From Moniliella sp. 'wahieum' (Eukaryota > Basidiomycota > Moniliellomycetes > Moniliellales > Moniliellaceae), in contig RSEE01000009.1 of NCBI GenBank assembly GCA_003971905.1, positions 248,001-312,000 of the forward strand: 64,000 bases of DNA. The letters are read 5' to 3'. The notes beneath the pieces were generated by a model that was given only the letters and a program-made list of their open reading frames with translations, did no database searches and was not told the origin of the DNA. Positions 11,815 to 22,641 of the stretch are shown piece by piece. A program made the translations under genes and the position numbers. Position 1 is the first letter of the stretch; each line of letters begins with the position of its first letter.

Positions 11815-12394
11815 ATGTCGGCCTCCACGGTGCAGATTCGTGGGCCTGGGACAATGTGGTCGGCATTGAATCTGGCCTATAGCCAAAAGGACAGCCCACC
11901 TTCCCGCCTGGTACACGACAGCCCTAATGACTCAAACGAGTTGGAATTGGAACCTGTCATGAGGATGCCGAGTACCACGCCCGATAGACCGGTTGCTGAG
12001 ACCAGCATTTCCCTGGCTCTGTCTCCGGAACAGCGGGCCCGCCTCGACCATCAAGATTGGCAACCGTTGCGATTGATGGCCAATTTGATCTCATCTATAG
12101 CCCTATCGCTGAGACCGCTATCCGGTCCACACCGTGCAGCAGCCGGAACGGTCGCTCATGTCCTCATCTGGACGATCGCTGCTCTCATCGCCCACCTCCT
12201 CTTCCGCCTACACCTCGGGGGCACGCCGAGCGAATGTGAAGCCCTCGCCCTCTCAGCCTTCTCCTACAGGTTGGATACCGCAACTGAGGAGGGCGCCGTG
12301 GCTTACACGGCTACAATCAAAACTGATAGTTCTTTGGATTATCCTGACCACCACCAACCCCCCCCTTAATCTGAGCGAGGATGGGGCACGGTAA
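11815..12394 (+). CDS. unrecognised Ser/Pro-rich protein (hypothetical, frame-broken)
   Basis: I do not recognise this family. Reading from an ATG at 11815 gives an apparently real protein only if two single bases are restored. The first frame runs to DHQDWQ (about 12060), then TVAIDGQFDLIYSPIAETAIRS, then QQPERSLMSSSGRSLLSSPTSSS...KPSPSQPSPTG. Both corrections have the same sign as those in the recognised genes of this window, which supports a genuine coding region. The middle is acidic then Ser-rich and probably disordered. The segment IVLWIILTTTNPP near the end could be a short hydrophobic stretch. No catalytic motif is seen. It may form one gene with the coding-like region at 12647-13226, or end near 12390. 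Confidence 0.4.
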
Positions 12395-12646
12395 TGCCAA
12401 AGTGTGGGGATGTCGGAGCAGCAACTGTTTGTCTGTTGTCGGAGGATGATGACGAGATCTAGATCGTCAAAACGCGCCCCCCCCCCCCCCAAGCTGGGAA
12501 TCGGTGTGATACTACCAAACTCCTTAACAGCGCAAGCCCCTTAGACCCCCGTTCTCGCCTCCTGGGTCTGTCCAACTCAGCCAATACAATTCACGATACT
12601 ACATCCCAGTACTTTACTGCCGCTCTTTTTTGCCACCGCTGCTCCG

Positions 12647-13226
12647 GTGGCTGCTCATCTCGCCCATCCCGGCCCACACACTCCATTACAACTAGGTGTT
12701 ATGATAGTCGACCTTGCTCTCGTTCAGGAGGTAGACGACCGATATTATCTTTGTTGTCGCCAACGCGCAGCTCCTACCCTCTCCCCCGTGGGTACTTCAA
12801 ACAGCTCTGTGGTCATCATCACCCCAGCCCGGCCTCCGGCACCCGTGCTTTCCCTTTGGATCACACTGGTTGAGATGGTGGGGGAGTGGTATCGGGCCCA
12901 AACCGCCCATGCAGCAGCGACAAAAGGCCCTGGACCATGTTTTGCTCTTCATCGCATCGCTGCCTGCCATCACGCGTCCAGGAGGTCGGATCGGGCTGAA
13001 ACCCTCACTGCCCTTGATTTCCTCCCTGGCACGCCACTCTCCTATCATACTCCAGAATACCGTGGAGCTAGCCTTTGACGGTTCCTTCCCCCTGATGAAG
13101 GTGTGTTCCAACATGCCCGCGATCCTAAGTATACAAAACGTGCGTATTAGGGATTACATAGCAACAAAATGCCCGGAAGCCCACCAAGGAGAGCCACTAC
13201 TAGAAAATCTGCTAACGAAAAAATGA
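12647..13226 (+). CDS. unrecognised coding-like region (hypothetical)
   Basis: Coding-like frames with no family assignment. The first part reads LGVMIVDLALVQEVDDRYYL and continues through TSNSSVVIITPARPPAPV. The second, after a one-base slip near 12880-12900, reads QQRQKALDHVLLFIASLPA and then an Ile/Leu-rich stretch to TVELAFDGSFPLMK. The hydrophobic and alpha-helical character resembles a folded domain, but I cannot match it to a known one. It could be the 3' half of the preceding hypothetical gene, since the poly-C run at about 12477-12490 and an intron could lie between them. Treat as tentative. Confidence 0.3.
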
Positions 13227-13356
13227 TCCGACCATGCAATGACAAAAGAAAGATCAGAGCACTAAATTTATACTTGTTGCAACATGATTAATGACGAAAG
13301 AGTCTTGAGGTAGTGAGGAGTGAGGCCAAACGCGTAAGAAGAACAAGTCGACAGCG

Positions 13357-14270
13357 CTAATGCGTCGTATTAGGCCATCTGTACAGCATGTCGGCCATGT
13401 AGTCCATCTTGAGGGAAGTGTGTGACCCAGAAGGTGGAATAGACATGGCAGGCACAGTGAGTCCACAGCTGGACGTTGGTGTTGAGCTAAAGAATGCTTC
13501 TGGCAAGGCGGGCATTGCAGGAGTAAACATAGTTTCGTGAGGTGCGTAGTAGGGCGTTGGAGCTGACAACATCGGGCCCGGGTCGACCAGAGAGTTAGGA
13601 CCTTGCTGAGCAATGGTAGACAGATAGGAGGTGCGATGAACGAGGGGACAGGCGCAGTCGTCTGCGTTGGTGGACTGAGAGACGGCCATGAACTTATGGG
13701 AATGATTGGAGGGGTAGTAAGGAGGGATGAGACTTGCTGGCAGGGGAGGTGAAGGCTCTAAGGAGATGCGATGCGAGGATCGAAGCGAGGCTGATGAAGG
13801 AGAGGCAGGCTCCACGGGAAAAGAGGGAACTTCGACCGCAACAGGATGGGGCTCATCGATGCTTCCTTCCTCCACTTTGTATTTCTTGCCAGTGGCTTGT
13901 CCACGACTGGCTCTGCGTTTAGCCCTGAACCTGGACTGCGCCCGACGGTTCTGTTCCCGTCTACGAAGGGAAATCGAGCCGTCCGATCGTCTCTGGCCTC
14001 TACGCCAGGAAGTCGCTGTCGCGTTGGTATTGCAACGCGGGAGAGCCTTAATGGTCTTATGATACGTTGGTCGAGAGAAAGTCGAGTTCGAGGAAAGTGG
14101 GATTGGCCGGGAATCGTTAGAGACAAAAGCTTTTCCCTGCTGACTGAGGGTGGCGGTTCCGTCATCGGTCGAAAGGAATGAGTAGATCGAGTAAGAAAAT
14201 GCAGGTGAATCCAACCATTCTTGCGTAGGGACAGGGGGTGGTAAGACCCAGTGAAGGCAGTGGTAGCCAT
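13357..14270 (-). CDS. Yap/AP-1-type basic-region protein without an evident leucine zipper
   Basis: Reading on the minus strand, ATG at 14270 gives MATTAFTGSYHP. A slip at a run of five C on this strand (G5 at about 14233-14238 on +) joins it to PTQEWLDSPAFSYSIYSF. A basic region RRREQNRRAQSRFRAKRRA lies at about 13895-13955. The N-x2-AQ-x3-R signature is that of Yap-family bZIP factors, which bind TTAGTAA or TGACTCA-like DNA in the nucleus. After it, the expected heptad leucines are absent: the frame continues into RGQATGKKYKVEEGS and a Pro/Ser-rich low-complexity tail of about 170 residues ending PNTTH. No alternative frame supplies a zipper. The product is likely a nuclear DNA-binding regulator; how it would dimerise is not visible. 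A TATATA lies just upstream (about 14288). Confidence 0.7.
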
Positions 14271-17064
14271 GATGAACCGGCCGAGAGTATATAGTCGGTG
14301 AGTTTCCACTCTCTCACAGGCTGTTCGTGGTGGAGGCTGGTGGGGAAGTGGGGCAGGAAAGTGTTTGTTTCCGCCATCAGGGTTCGTGGGTGGGGGGTTT
14401 ATATATTTCTACTGCTGCGAACGGGTGCGTTTGCTCGCCACCCCGCCCGAAAGATCCGTCACACTCGGCTGTCAAGACCCATGGAGCTGCGCATCCCTTA
14501 TCCCTGAGTGAAACAAAACCCTCTTTGGAGGGCCAGCGACTGGTCATCGAGATGGCCATATATTATGCATCATGCATGGCATCGTAAGAGACCAAAGCCT
14601 TTGTGACGGTTCCTATTCGCTATTTCCTCGGAGGGCCCTATGTTGACAGAGCCAAAACTCAAGGTGTCTGTGAATCCCCTGGACTCGGACCAGGGCCAAG
14701 CTCCAGTAGAAGCTTTGAAGTCACAAAGTCACCAAGTTACAAGTGAAGTCACTGGTGTACTAGTCATCGTCATCGATTGTCATCGATTGCCATCGATCAT
14801 CGATCAATATGCCCTGAGATTGCTGGATCGGAGAGTTTTTGAGTTGCAAAGATGCATGCTTCCGATGTGTTGAACGTTGATATATGATACCTGATGCATG
14901 ATGCTTGTTGTACCAATAAAAGCCGTTGACCAAGTGTGATAATGCCAGCATGTCTCCTATGCTCGCGCGATCGATGATCGAGACCATAATCGTGTATCAT
15001 GTATCATGCACCATACATCTCTTGGTTCATCGACATCGCTCACACGTCTGTGCCGCGCTCATATTCGTCTGCGCTACATCCGATTTGGAAGCAAAAGTGG
15101 TGGGAGTCAAGTCTCCACTGGTCTCCTACATCAAAAGGGGGCTGGCACCAGCAAGCCGCACACGCCGGAGGATGAGCGATCCCGATATGGGGCGCAGCGT
15201 TTGTTTGTCTCAGCCTTAAGCCGTACTGCAAATGACATGCAAGCATTAATCATTAGACCACACGATGCTGTGTTTGGATCTCTGCGCTGTGCACTTTTGG
15301 CCATCGATCATAGACATCTCGATCATCAGTAATATGCATGCATCATGAGAGAGGCATCGTGCATTATATACTTGCTCATTCTGCAGCTCCCTCGCCATCT
15401 TGGAAGCATTAATCAAGTTGGATATGCAAACATACCACCGAATAGTCGTACATGCATGGTTGCTATAATGGGGATTCAATACTACTGTTGAGCGCTCACT
15501 GAGCTCTCTCAGAGCTGAGAATTAGGACCGTCACAGCTCACCGCCTTGGGCGTGAAGACGAAGACAGCGATCAAGCTGACGATGGAAGAAAATTCGTATA
15601 GGTGATCAAGTGTTTGCGCCAATTAAGCAAGCGCCAAAAGAAAAGAGACCCCGCACACATGGTCATTAATCATTGAACAACCTCCTCACTATTGGTGAGA
15701 ACCAAAACTGGTAGAAGCGGTTAGCCCTAACAAATGCACTCGGCCACTACTATTTCTTTCTCTTGCAGCGCCTTTGCTGAAGCTTGAAGACGCTCACGCC
15801 CTGTCCCGAATAATCAAGCTTCAAGGACCTATTGTGGCCGCAATCACTCATCAGTACGCAGCAATCCATCAGTGCGCCACAGCGTGTATGTATATAGACA
15901 CAGACAAACGTTGATGTCATTCTCAGTGATGGACGAGGGGCTTCTTAGTGTAGGACCGCCGAGCCCCGTAAGTGTCTCTCTTCACGGTTCAGAATATGAG
16001 CACGGGTGAGTGCCGCGGATTGTCTGATCTTCTCCCACACACAAACTTTGGTACTCGGAGCTGCGCTAGGTAATTTTGGTGCTAACGACGACCACATATA
16101 TGCACCATGCCCCACCCCGAGAGAAACACGCTGAACCACCTTCGTTTATATAACAGATCGAGTCTTACCAGGTCTTACTGTTGATTCAACTGTGATGTCT
16201 CAGCCTGAGATCTAATCCTTTTGCCATATATTACTTCTGTTGGAAGAGACAAAAGGGTTCGATCAAGCCGAAGAGTATATAGGTGGTGGCTTCCGAGGAC
16301 AAAATAAGGGGAGGCAAAAGGTGATAAGACGCCTTTTGGCCTACCTACGGAGAGGAGGGGTCGCGGGTCCCACCATGAGCGTGCATGGAATCGTCACCTG
16401 TCACTAGCGCCATTACACATTAATACCATTAGTGCGCATTAGTGGCGCTTATACAGAGACGTCATTGCTCATCATCTGTATTACCCGTCTGAATCTGCTA
16501 GCGACAGTAGCACTGTAAGGCCAGTATCGTGTGGAGGGCGGGTCTACACGTGTATATAGGGAATCGTAACTACATTGGAAGCTTCTCTTGACGACAGTTG
16601 TGGTAGCTAAGTTTTCTGTGCACAATCCATAATAGATCTCAGGTATCGTCCAGTTCTAAGATCTACTGTGAGTTGTGAGAATGCTACATGGTGCGAAAAA
16701 AACAGATACATATATAAAGCCTTTTGCTTGGTATATTATAAGAGAACGCGCGTATAGGAGCCAATGCTGAGTCGCATGCTCGCGCACGCCTCCCATACGC
16801 CGCTTTTTGAGGGTGGGAGTGACATGTCATCATGACATGCCTTCCCTTCTTCGACAAGGCCACGAGCCATGGATGTCTTGTCTGATTGGACGACGGTGCT
16901 GAGCTGTGGTTTACCAGTGTGACATGTGAATATGTGACGGACGGTGTGGTGTGTGCGCCACGTGAGGGCGAATACCTCAAAGAGTGAGATACCTCATGGA
17001 TTCAGGAAATGTACTATAGCCGTTTCTTCTTCTGCAGGATGCACCTGTGCTTTACTGACCCGAA
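14271..17064. other. repeat-rich intergenic region left of the chromovirus
   Basis: No protein or RNA gene recognised in about 2.8 kb. It is AT-richer than the genic parts and carries palindromic microrepeats: ATGCAT clusters at about 14560-14580, 14905 and 15330-15350, and ATCGAT clusters (tcatcgatcatcgatcaa) at about 14790. TATA-like stretches occur at about 16100, 16275 and 16550, without any coding region following them. Confidence 0.45.
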
Positions 17065-17069
17065 ACAAC
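17065..17069. repeat. target-site duplication ACAAC (left copy)
   Basis: ACAAC directly precedes the TGTCA end of the left LTR and is repeated at 22747-22751 directly after the right LTR. This is the 5-bp duplication expected from Ty3/gypsy integration. Confidence 0.9.
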
Positions 17070-17250
17070 TGTCACAGTCGGGGCTAAGGCGAGGGAGACC
17101 AGGATCGGACTAGGCCAAGGGGTGTAGCAATCGTTCGTGGGGAAGAAGCAAGAACAGAGGACATGGTGCGAAGTGGAAGGAACAGGGAAGGAGCGAGACG
17201 CTCGAGACGAAGAAATTGGAAATGGGAGCGAGATCAGCCAAACTATGACA
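17070..17250 (-). repeat. 3' LTR of the chromovirus (full length, 181 bp)
   Basis: It starts TGTCACAGTCGG and ends AACTATGACA, giving 5-bp inverted ends TGTCA/TGACA. A related solo copy is at 36076-36257 and a remnant at about 61628-61678. It is preceded (in element orientation) by the polypurine tract at 17251-17262. Confidence 0.93.
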
Positions 17251-17262
17251 TTGCCCCCTTTC
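17251..17262 (-). other. polypurine tract for plus-strand priming
   Basis: On the element strand the sequence GAAAGGGGGCAA immediately precedes the 3' LTR. This is the expected place for the RNase H-resistant primer of second-strand DNA synthesis. The pol stop codon (17261-17263) overlaps its edge. Confidence 0.85.
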
Positions 17263-20200
17263 AGACCTCATCTCCCGGGCGGCGACGAAGGCGAGAGAGG
17301 GCGAGTCGGCGGGCATGGGAGACAGGCTTATCGGGGTAGAGGGCGTGGAAACGAACCACTGGCTCGGCGTCATGAGACATGTCCGCAGCGGGTACCCACT
17401 CCCTCTCGTGGACAGGATAGCCCCGGAAGTGAACAAAAAGTACTCAATGCGGCCTCCACGACCCTTGCGGCGAGAGTCGAGGACATGCTCGACCTCGTGA
17501 TGAACCGCACCATCATCAGCAAACTCGGGGAGAGGAGGCGGGGGCTCGATCAAGCGGGCAGGGACCACGTCACCAGGGGTGTAGGCTCGCAAGCGGGACA
17601 CATGGAACACGTCATGGAGGTGTAGGTAGTCGGGGAGGCGGACCTGGTACGCGGCGCGGCCCACGGCGCGGACAATGGGAAAGGGGCCGAGGTAGCGATA
17701 GTCCAGGCCGTCAGAAGGCCGCTGGCTGGACACATACCCGTCCCGACGGACCAAAACAGGCTGGCCGGCAGTGAAGGAAGCCGCCTCGGTGCGCTGCTGA
17801 TCGGCATAATGCTTGTAGCGTTCTTGGGCCGCGGCGAGCGTGCGGCGGGCCACCGCCTGGGCCGAACGCAAATCCTCCAGATATGACGCAGCATCGGGCA
17901 CGGGCGAAGTGGAGGGCTCCAACTCCCCCCGGGGGGAGTAACCATAGGTGAGGACAAAGGGGGACTGGTGGGTGCTCGAGTGGGAGGACGAGTTGTAGGC
18001 GAATTCGGCCGTGGGGAGGAGATCGAACCAGTTGGACTGCTGCTCGTCGAGGTAGCAGCGGAGGTACTGTTCGAGGATCTGGTTGAGTCGCTCAGTCTGG
18101 CCGTCCGTCTGGGGGTGGTACGCGGTGCTGAGGCTCGACTTGATGCCCAAGTCGGCACACAAGGCTTGCCAGAAGTGGCTTGTGAAGGTCGGTCCCCGAT
18201 CACTCACCAGATCCCGGGGAAGGCCATGGTAGCGAAAGACCTGGTGTACAAACTGGCGTGCGAGCTGGGGCGCAGTGTCCGTCGTGTGGGCGGGAATGAA
18301 GTGACCCATTTTGGTAAAACGATCCACCACCACCAGAATCGCGTCGTAACCATTGGATCGGGGAAGCTGGGTAATGTGGTCCATCGTCAAGTGGGTCCAC
18401 GGGCCTTGGGGAGGGGAAAGGGGCTGAAGGAGTCCAGCGGGTTGGTGGCGAGGCGCTTTGGTCCGTTGACAGCGGTCGCACGAGCGCACGTAGGCCCACA
18501 CGTCGGCTGACAGGCGGGGCCACCAATATTGAGCGCGGACACGGGCCAACGTCTTGTCGCGCCCTTCATGGCCCGCCAATGCCGAGTCGTGGGCTTGGTG
18601 GAGAATGGCAGCGCGGATCGGCGGGTCGCTGGGGACGTATACCGGTTTCCGTGCCACAAAAGGCCGTCGCGGACCGTCAAAGCATGGCGGGGTGGGCGTG
18701 GAGCCGTAGCAAGGGACCAACGAGGGTCACGAGGCAGGAGTTGGCGGATGCGCTGTCGAATCTCGTCGGCAGACACTCGCCCCACCACCGGTGTATCGGG
18801 GTCCGCCGCCATGAGCTCGAGGGCGGCGGCAGAACGTTCGGACATGGGCTCCACCAGTACTTGAGGTGCCGCGTCAGCGGGCCGGGGCCCCTCAGCGAGG
18901 TCGGGACGGCGCGACAACCCGTCAGCCGCACCATTCTTCTGCCCGGCACGGTACACCATAGCAAGGCGGTAGGGGGACAGGGTCTGGCGCCATCGGCCCT
19001 GGCGGCGGTTCAACAGGCGGGGACGGCGGAACGTAGCAATGGCCTCGTGGTCCGTAAGCACTTGGACAGTCTCAACACTTTCGACGTAATGGCGCCACAC
19101 CTCCACGGCGGCCACGATGGCCAGCACCTCCTTTTCGGACGTAGTATAGTTCAGCTCGGCCGCGGTGAACTTGCGAGAATGGAAGGCGACCGGCCGCCAA
19201 CGACCGTGAACATCCTGCTGGGCGAGCACCGCACCAAGCGCCGCGTCCGACGCGTCAGTCTCGAGGCGAAGGGGGCGAGTGGGATCAAAGTGGCAGAGGA
19301 GGTGGGGCGAGGCAAAGACGCGCTTGAGCTCGGCAAACGCCTCTTCGCAGGCTGGGGTCCAAGAAAACGCTGGTCCTTGCGTGTCAGGTCGGACAGAGGG
19401 GCTGAGATACGGGCAAAAGAACGGACGAAGTGACGGTAGTAGTTGGCGAAGCCGAGGAAGACTTGGACTTGGCGAGGGGTTCTGGGTGTTGGCCACGACC
19501 GAATCGACTCAACCTTGGACGGGTCCATCCCGATCCCGTCAGGCGAAACGACGTAGCCCAGGTACTCGGTGCGGCGTGTGTGGAACTGACACTTGTCGGG
19601 GTTGAGGTAGAACTTGGCCAGCTGCAGACGCCGGAGGACCTCGGCAACGTGGCGCTCGTGCTCCATCTCATTAGTCGAAAAGATGAGGATGTCGTCGAGG
19701 TATGCCAATACCGAGACGTCGAGGAGGTCACGGAGGAGGTCGTTCATCACAGCTTGGAAGGTGGCAGGGGCGTTGCAAAGGCCAAACGGCATAACAAGGG
19801 ATTCAAAGTGTCCGTACCGAGTGCGGAAGGCAGTCTTACTCTCGTCGCCTTCTCTCACCCGCAACAAGTTATACGCCCCACGGAGGTCAAGCTTGGTGAA
19901 GATGCGGGCCCCCGAGAGGCGGTCCAACGAGTCACTAATCAGAGGCAGAGCCAACCGGTTCTTGATCGTAACCGAGTTGAGCGCACGATAGTCCACGCAC
20001 AGGCGCAACGAGCCGTCCTTCTTTTTGACAAACAGGACGCCCGCGCCGAAGGGAGACTTGGATGGACGGATGAACCCTGCAGCCAGGTTCTCCTTGAGCC
20101 ACTGGGACAAGGCCTGCATTTCGCCCGTCGACAAGGGGTAGAGGCGAGTGAAGGTGGGGGCGGCGCCGGGGACAAGGTCGATGGCGTGATCGGCGGCACG

Positions 20201-21352
20201 ATGGGCGGGGAGCGTCTTAGCCCCTGACTTGGAAAAGGCGCTAAGGAAGGAGTGGTAGCGGGGAGGGACTGTCTGGCGGACGTGCTCGAGGTACTCGGGT
20301 GTGTCACACTCGTCGGGAAACATTGGCTCGGGACCGCCAGCGACCGCGACGGACGAGACGGCCAACTCGGGCTCAGGGGGAAATGCGACGTTTACCATGG
20401 CCTCGGGTTCCTTGACCACCTCGAGCTCAAACTGCTCCAGAGAGAGAATGTCAATAGGCGGTCCAGACCGAGAAGGCAAGGAGGGACCCGGGCCAGAGGG
20501 CGCCGAGGAGGGGGTGTGGGGAAGAGGCTGCGTACCGCGCGACGGGGGGTGGGACGAGTGGGTAAGAGAGGGGGGAGGGGACGGGCTGGGAGGGAACCGA
20601 GGAGGGAAAAGGAATCGAGTTGACAGAGGGGGGCGAGATGGGGTATGGGGAGGTGGACTTGGGCCGGGGCCCGGGCGAGTGCTGGTGCTGGTGCGTAGTC
20701 TTGGTCTTGGGCTGGTCTTGGTGCTGGGGCTGGTCTTGGTGCTTGGTCTGGTCTTGGTGCTTGGGCTGGTCTTGGTGCTTGGGCTGGTCTTGGGGCTTGG
20801 GTGGGGGTTGGGGCTGAGGCCGGGGTACAGTCGTGGAAGGCATATGGTGATCACGGCACTGCACCTTATCAAAGTAAAGGGTGTGCGAGGGGTAGTCGGT
20901 GCTGGGGTTGTGAGTCTCAAGGAAAGGGAGGCCGAGGATGAGGGGGTGATGGAGGGAAGTGAGGAAGAACTCCTCAGTTGAGACATGGGAGCCGATCACG
21001 ACAGGCGCCTTCACCGCTTGGGTCACCAGACCCGAGGAAATGGGACGCCCGTCTACCACCCTGACGACCACAGGCGACGGCAGCGTGCGAGGAACCAGGC
21101 CATGCTGGCGGGCAAAACCATGGTCCATGAAAATACTGTTCGCACCAGAGTCGACCAAGGCGGTGACCGGGATCGGGGAAAAGGGAGACGGAGACGAGGG
21201 GCCAGGATGCAGATGGGCGAGTACCGTGAAAGACCGAGAGGAGGGGGGACAGGGCCCCACTGCCGCCTCAGACAGAATCAGCGGCGGGGCCGAGGAGGCG
21301 GCGGGGAGACCTGGACGTGGGGCACTCGGCAATGAGGTGGTCACGGGAACCG
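17261..21352 (-). CDS. pol: chromovirus Pol: protease, reverse transcriptase, RNase H, integrase, chromodomain
   Basis: Domains in order on the minus strand. The aspartic protease has LVDSGAN at about 21158-21138. A low-complexity linker of six-residue repeats (PKHQDQ type) is at about 20692-20815. Reverse transcriptase has KLDLRGAYN and the catalytic YLDD at 19702-19691. RNase H has [17 protein letters not shown] and DGLSRR, about 19320-18920. Integrase has an H-x6-H/C-x2-C zinc finger (H44, H51, C81, C84 of its segment) and D, D, E at about 18381, 18201 and 18093. The chromodomain has [17 protein letters not shown] and continues to [10 protein letters not shown] then stop. Slips lie near the RT/RNase H and RNase H/integrase borders and at the A5 run at 17435-17439 (T5 on the coding strand), each consistent with one lost base. 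The protease-to-RT and gag-to-pol steps each need two bases or a +1 shift. Confidence 0.95.
20692..20815 (-). repeat. 18-bp tandem repeat in pol linker
   Basis: About six copies of an 18-bp unit (on +, close to ggtcttggtgcttgggct) encode PKHQDQ-type repeats between protease and reverse transcriptase. The unit is a multiple of three, so copy number can change without breaking the frame. Confidence 0.85.
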
Positions 21353-22603
21353 CAGTAGAAGCACGCACCTTGAGCGCGGCGCTCGGTGCGCCGTGCCGCC
21401 GCTTCGGCGGTGGCGGTGGCTGCGCTGAGGTCCATGGGCTCGGCTTCGGGCGACGAGGGCCGAAACCAATGATTGCCGCCCGATCCCGGGGAGGTTGCGG
21501 TACCATGAGCGCCCAACGATTGCGATTGGTCGATGTCAATGGCCGCTGTGCGCAGTTGTTCGAAACTGATCCGTCCAAAGTGAGCCGACTCGCCGCGGGA
21601 GGCGATTGCGTCACGCACCCGCGGCTTCAAGCCGTACAGAAAGTGATAGTAGCGGTCCTCATCCGACGCGTTGGGGTTCCAGCGACGCAGCAGAACCGTG
21701 AACGTAGCGGAATAGTCCGCTGCAGATCCCGTCTGCCGAAGACGACCAAACTCCTCAAACGCCTTCAGCGCCGGGTTGCGCTCGCCCCACTGCTCCAGGA
21801 AAGCTGCGCGAAACGCAGGCCAAGACCGGAGGGCGGGTGTGGTGCGCGCCTCCAGGGGAAGGGCCACCTCCGAACCGAACTGCTCGACCCAAGTGAGGGC
21901 CTCCCCCTGCAGCAGGCCCATGAAGCGGTCGATCCATGCCGCCGCGCCCAGATGCGTGAGGGCGACGCGCGCGTAAATCTCGAAGGAGTGACGACGTGCT
22001 GGGCCTGGACCCGGTCCCGAGAGTTGGGATTCGCACCAGACGACGGGCGGAAACGAACGGGCTCGAACATCTTCGGCTCTTCCGACACCTTGTTCGGGAT
22101 GGCGGTCAGATCACCATAAGGCCCAGGGGGGGAGCGGGGGCGGGGCCCGAGGACACCACGCCAGTTTGAGCCTCCCGTACCGAGGCGGCCAACCGGGCCT
22201 CTTCCGCGGCGAGCGCCGCCTCCTCCCGCCGCTGACGGAGGCGGTGCTCACGGCGCTTCGCCTCTTGCTCATCCTCGAAAGCGCGGCGCTGGTCCTCCTG
22301 GGCTGCAAGGTAGGCCTGGTGTTCCCGGGCCTCCGTCAACAGAAGCTGGCGCATTCTGCGGGCCTCATCGACCCGGCGCTGAGCGGCCTCGAGGTCCAGG
22401 CCGGACAGGTCGGAGGCAGGCAATGTATACCCCGGGGGCGCGGGCGCAACAGACGGAGCTGCATGGGGGGGTTCAGAGGGGCCAGCCGGGTGGAACCACT
22501 CCGGGCCATCGTCGTCGAACGGAGCGTCAGAGGGGGGTCGGACGGGGGTCGGATCGGCCGCGCCGCGCGATGGTGTGCGGCGCGCTAGGGTTACTGGGGT
22601 CAT
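21268..22603 (-). CDS. gag: chromovirus Gag with CCHC zinc knuckle
   Basis: It starts at ATG 22603, only 38 bp after the shared part of the 5' LTR. The N-terminal third is Pro/Ala-rich, then a long charged helix (ERRVDEARRMRQLL-like, rich in Glu/Arg/Ala) suggests a coiled coil. After two one-base slips (one at the G7 run 22126-22132, the next near 21990) comes the capsid core HLGAAAWIDRFMGLLQGEALTWVEQF and RNPALKAFEEFGRLRQTGSAADYSATF. A nucleocapsid knuckle [14 protein letters not shown] (C-x2-C-x4-H-x4-C) lies at about 21363-21322. This forms the virus-like particle and packages element RNA. Confidence 0.92.
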
Positions 22604-22641
22604 GGGGGTTGTCGTGGATCGAGGACATCTCTGGTCGGGCT

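Noticed and set aside
15945-16139. Small minus-strand frame with TATA-like sequence nearby
   Set aside because: 64 codons without family resemblance; TATA-like words are common in this AT-richer intergenic block.
19430-20227. Plus-strand open frames inside the retrotransposon
   Set aside because: They lie antisense to the clear reverse transcriptase reading frame and have no domain signal.
20692-20815. CRISPR-like array
   Set aside because: The repeat is contiguous with no spacers, lies inside pol and encodes a six-residue repeat; the host is a eukaryote.
21268-21352. Programmed +1 frameshift between gag and pol
   Set aside because: The step needs a net +1, but protease-to-RT also needs +1 and all domains are broken by lost bases at runs, so sequence error explains it equally well and no slippery site stands out.
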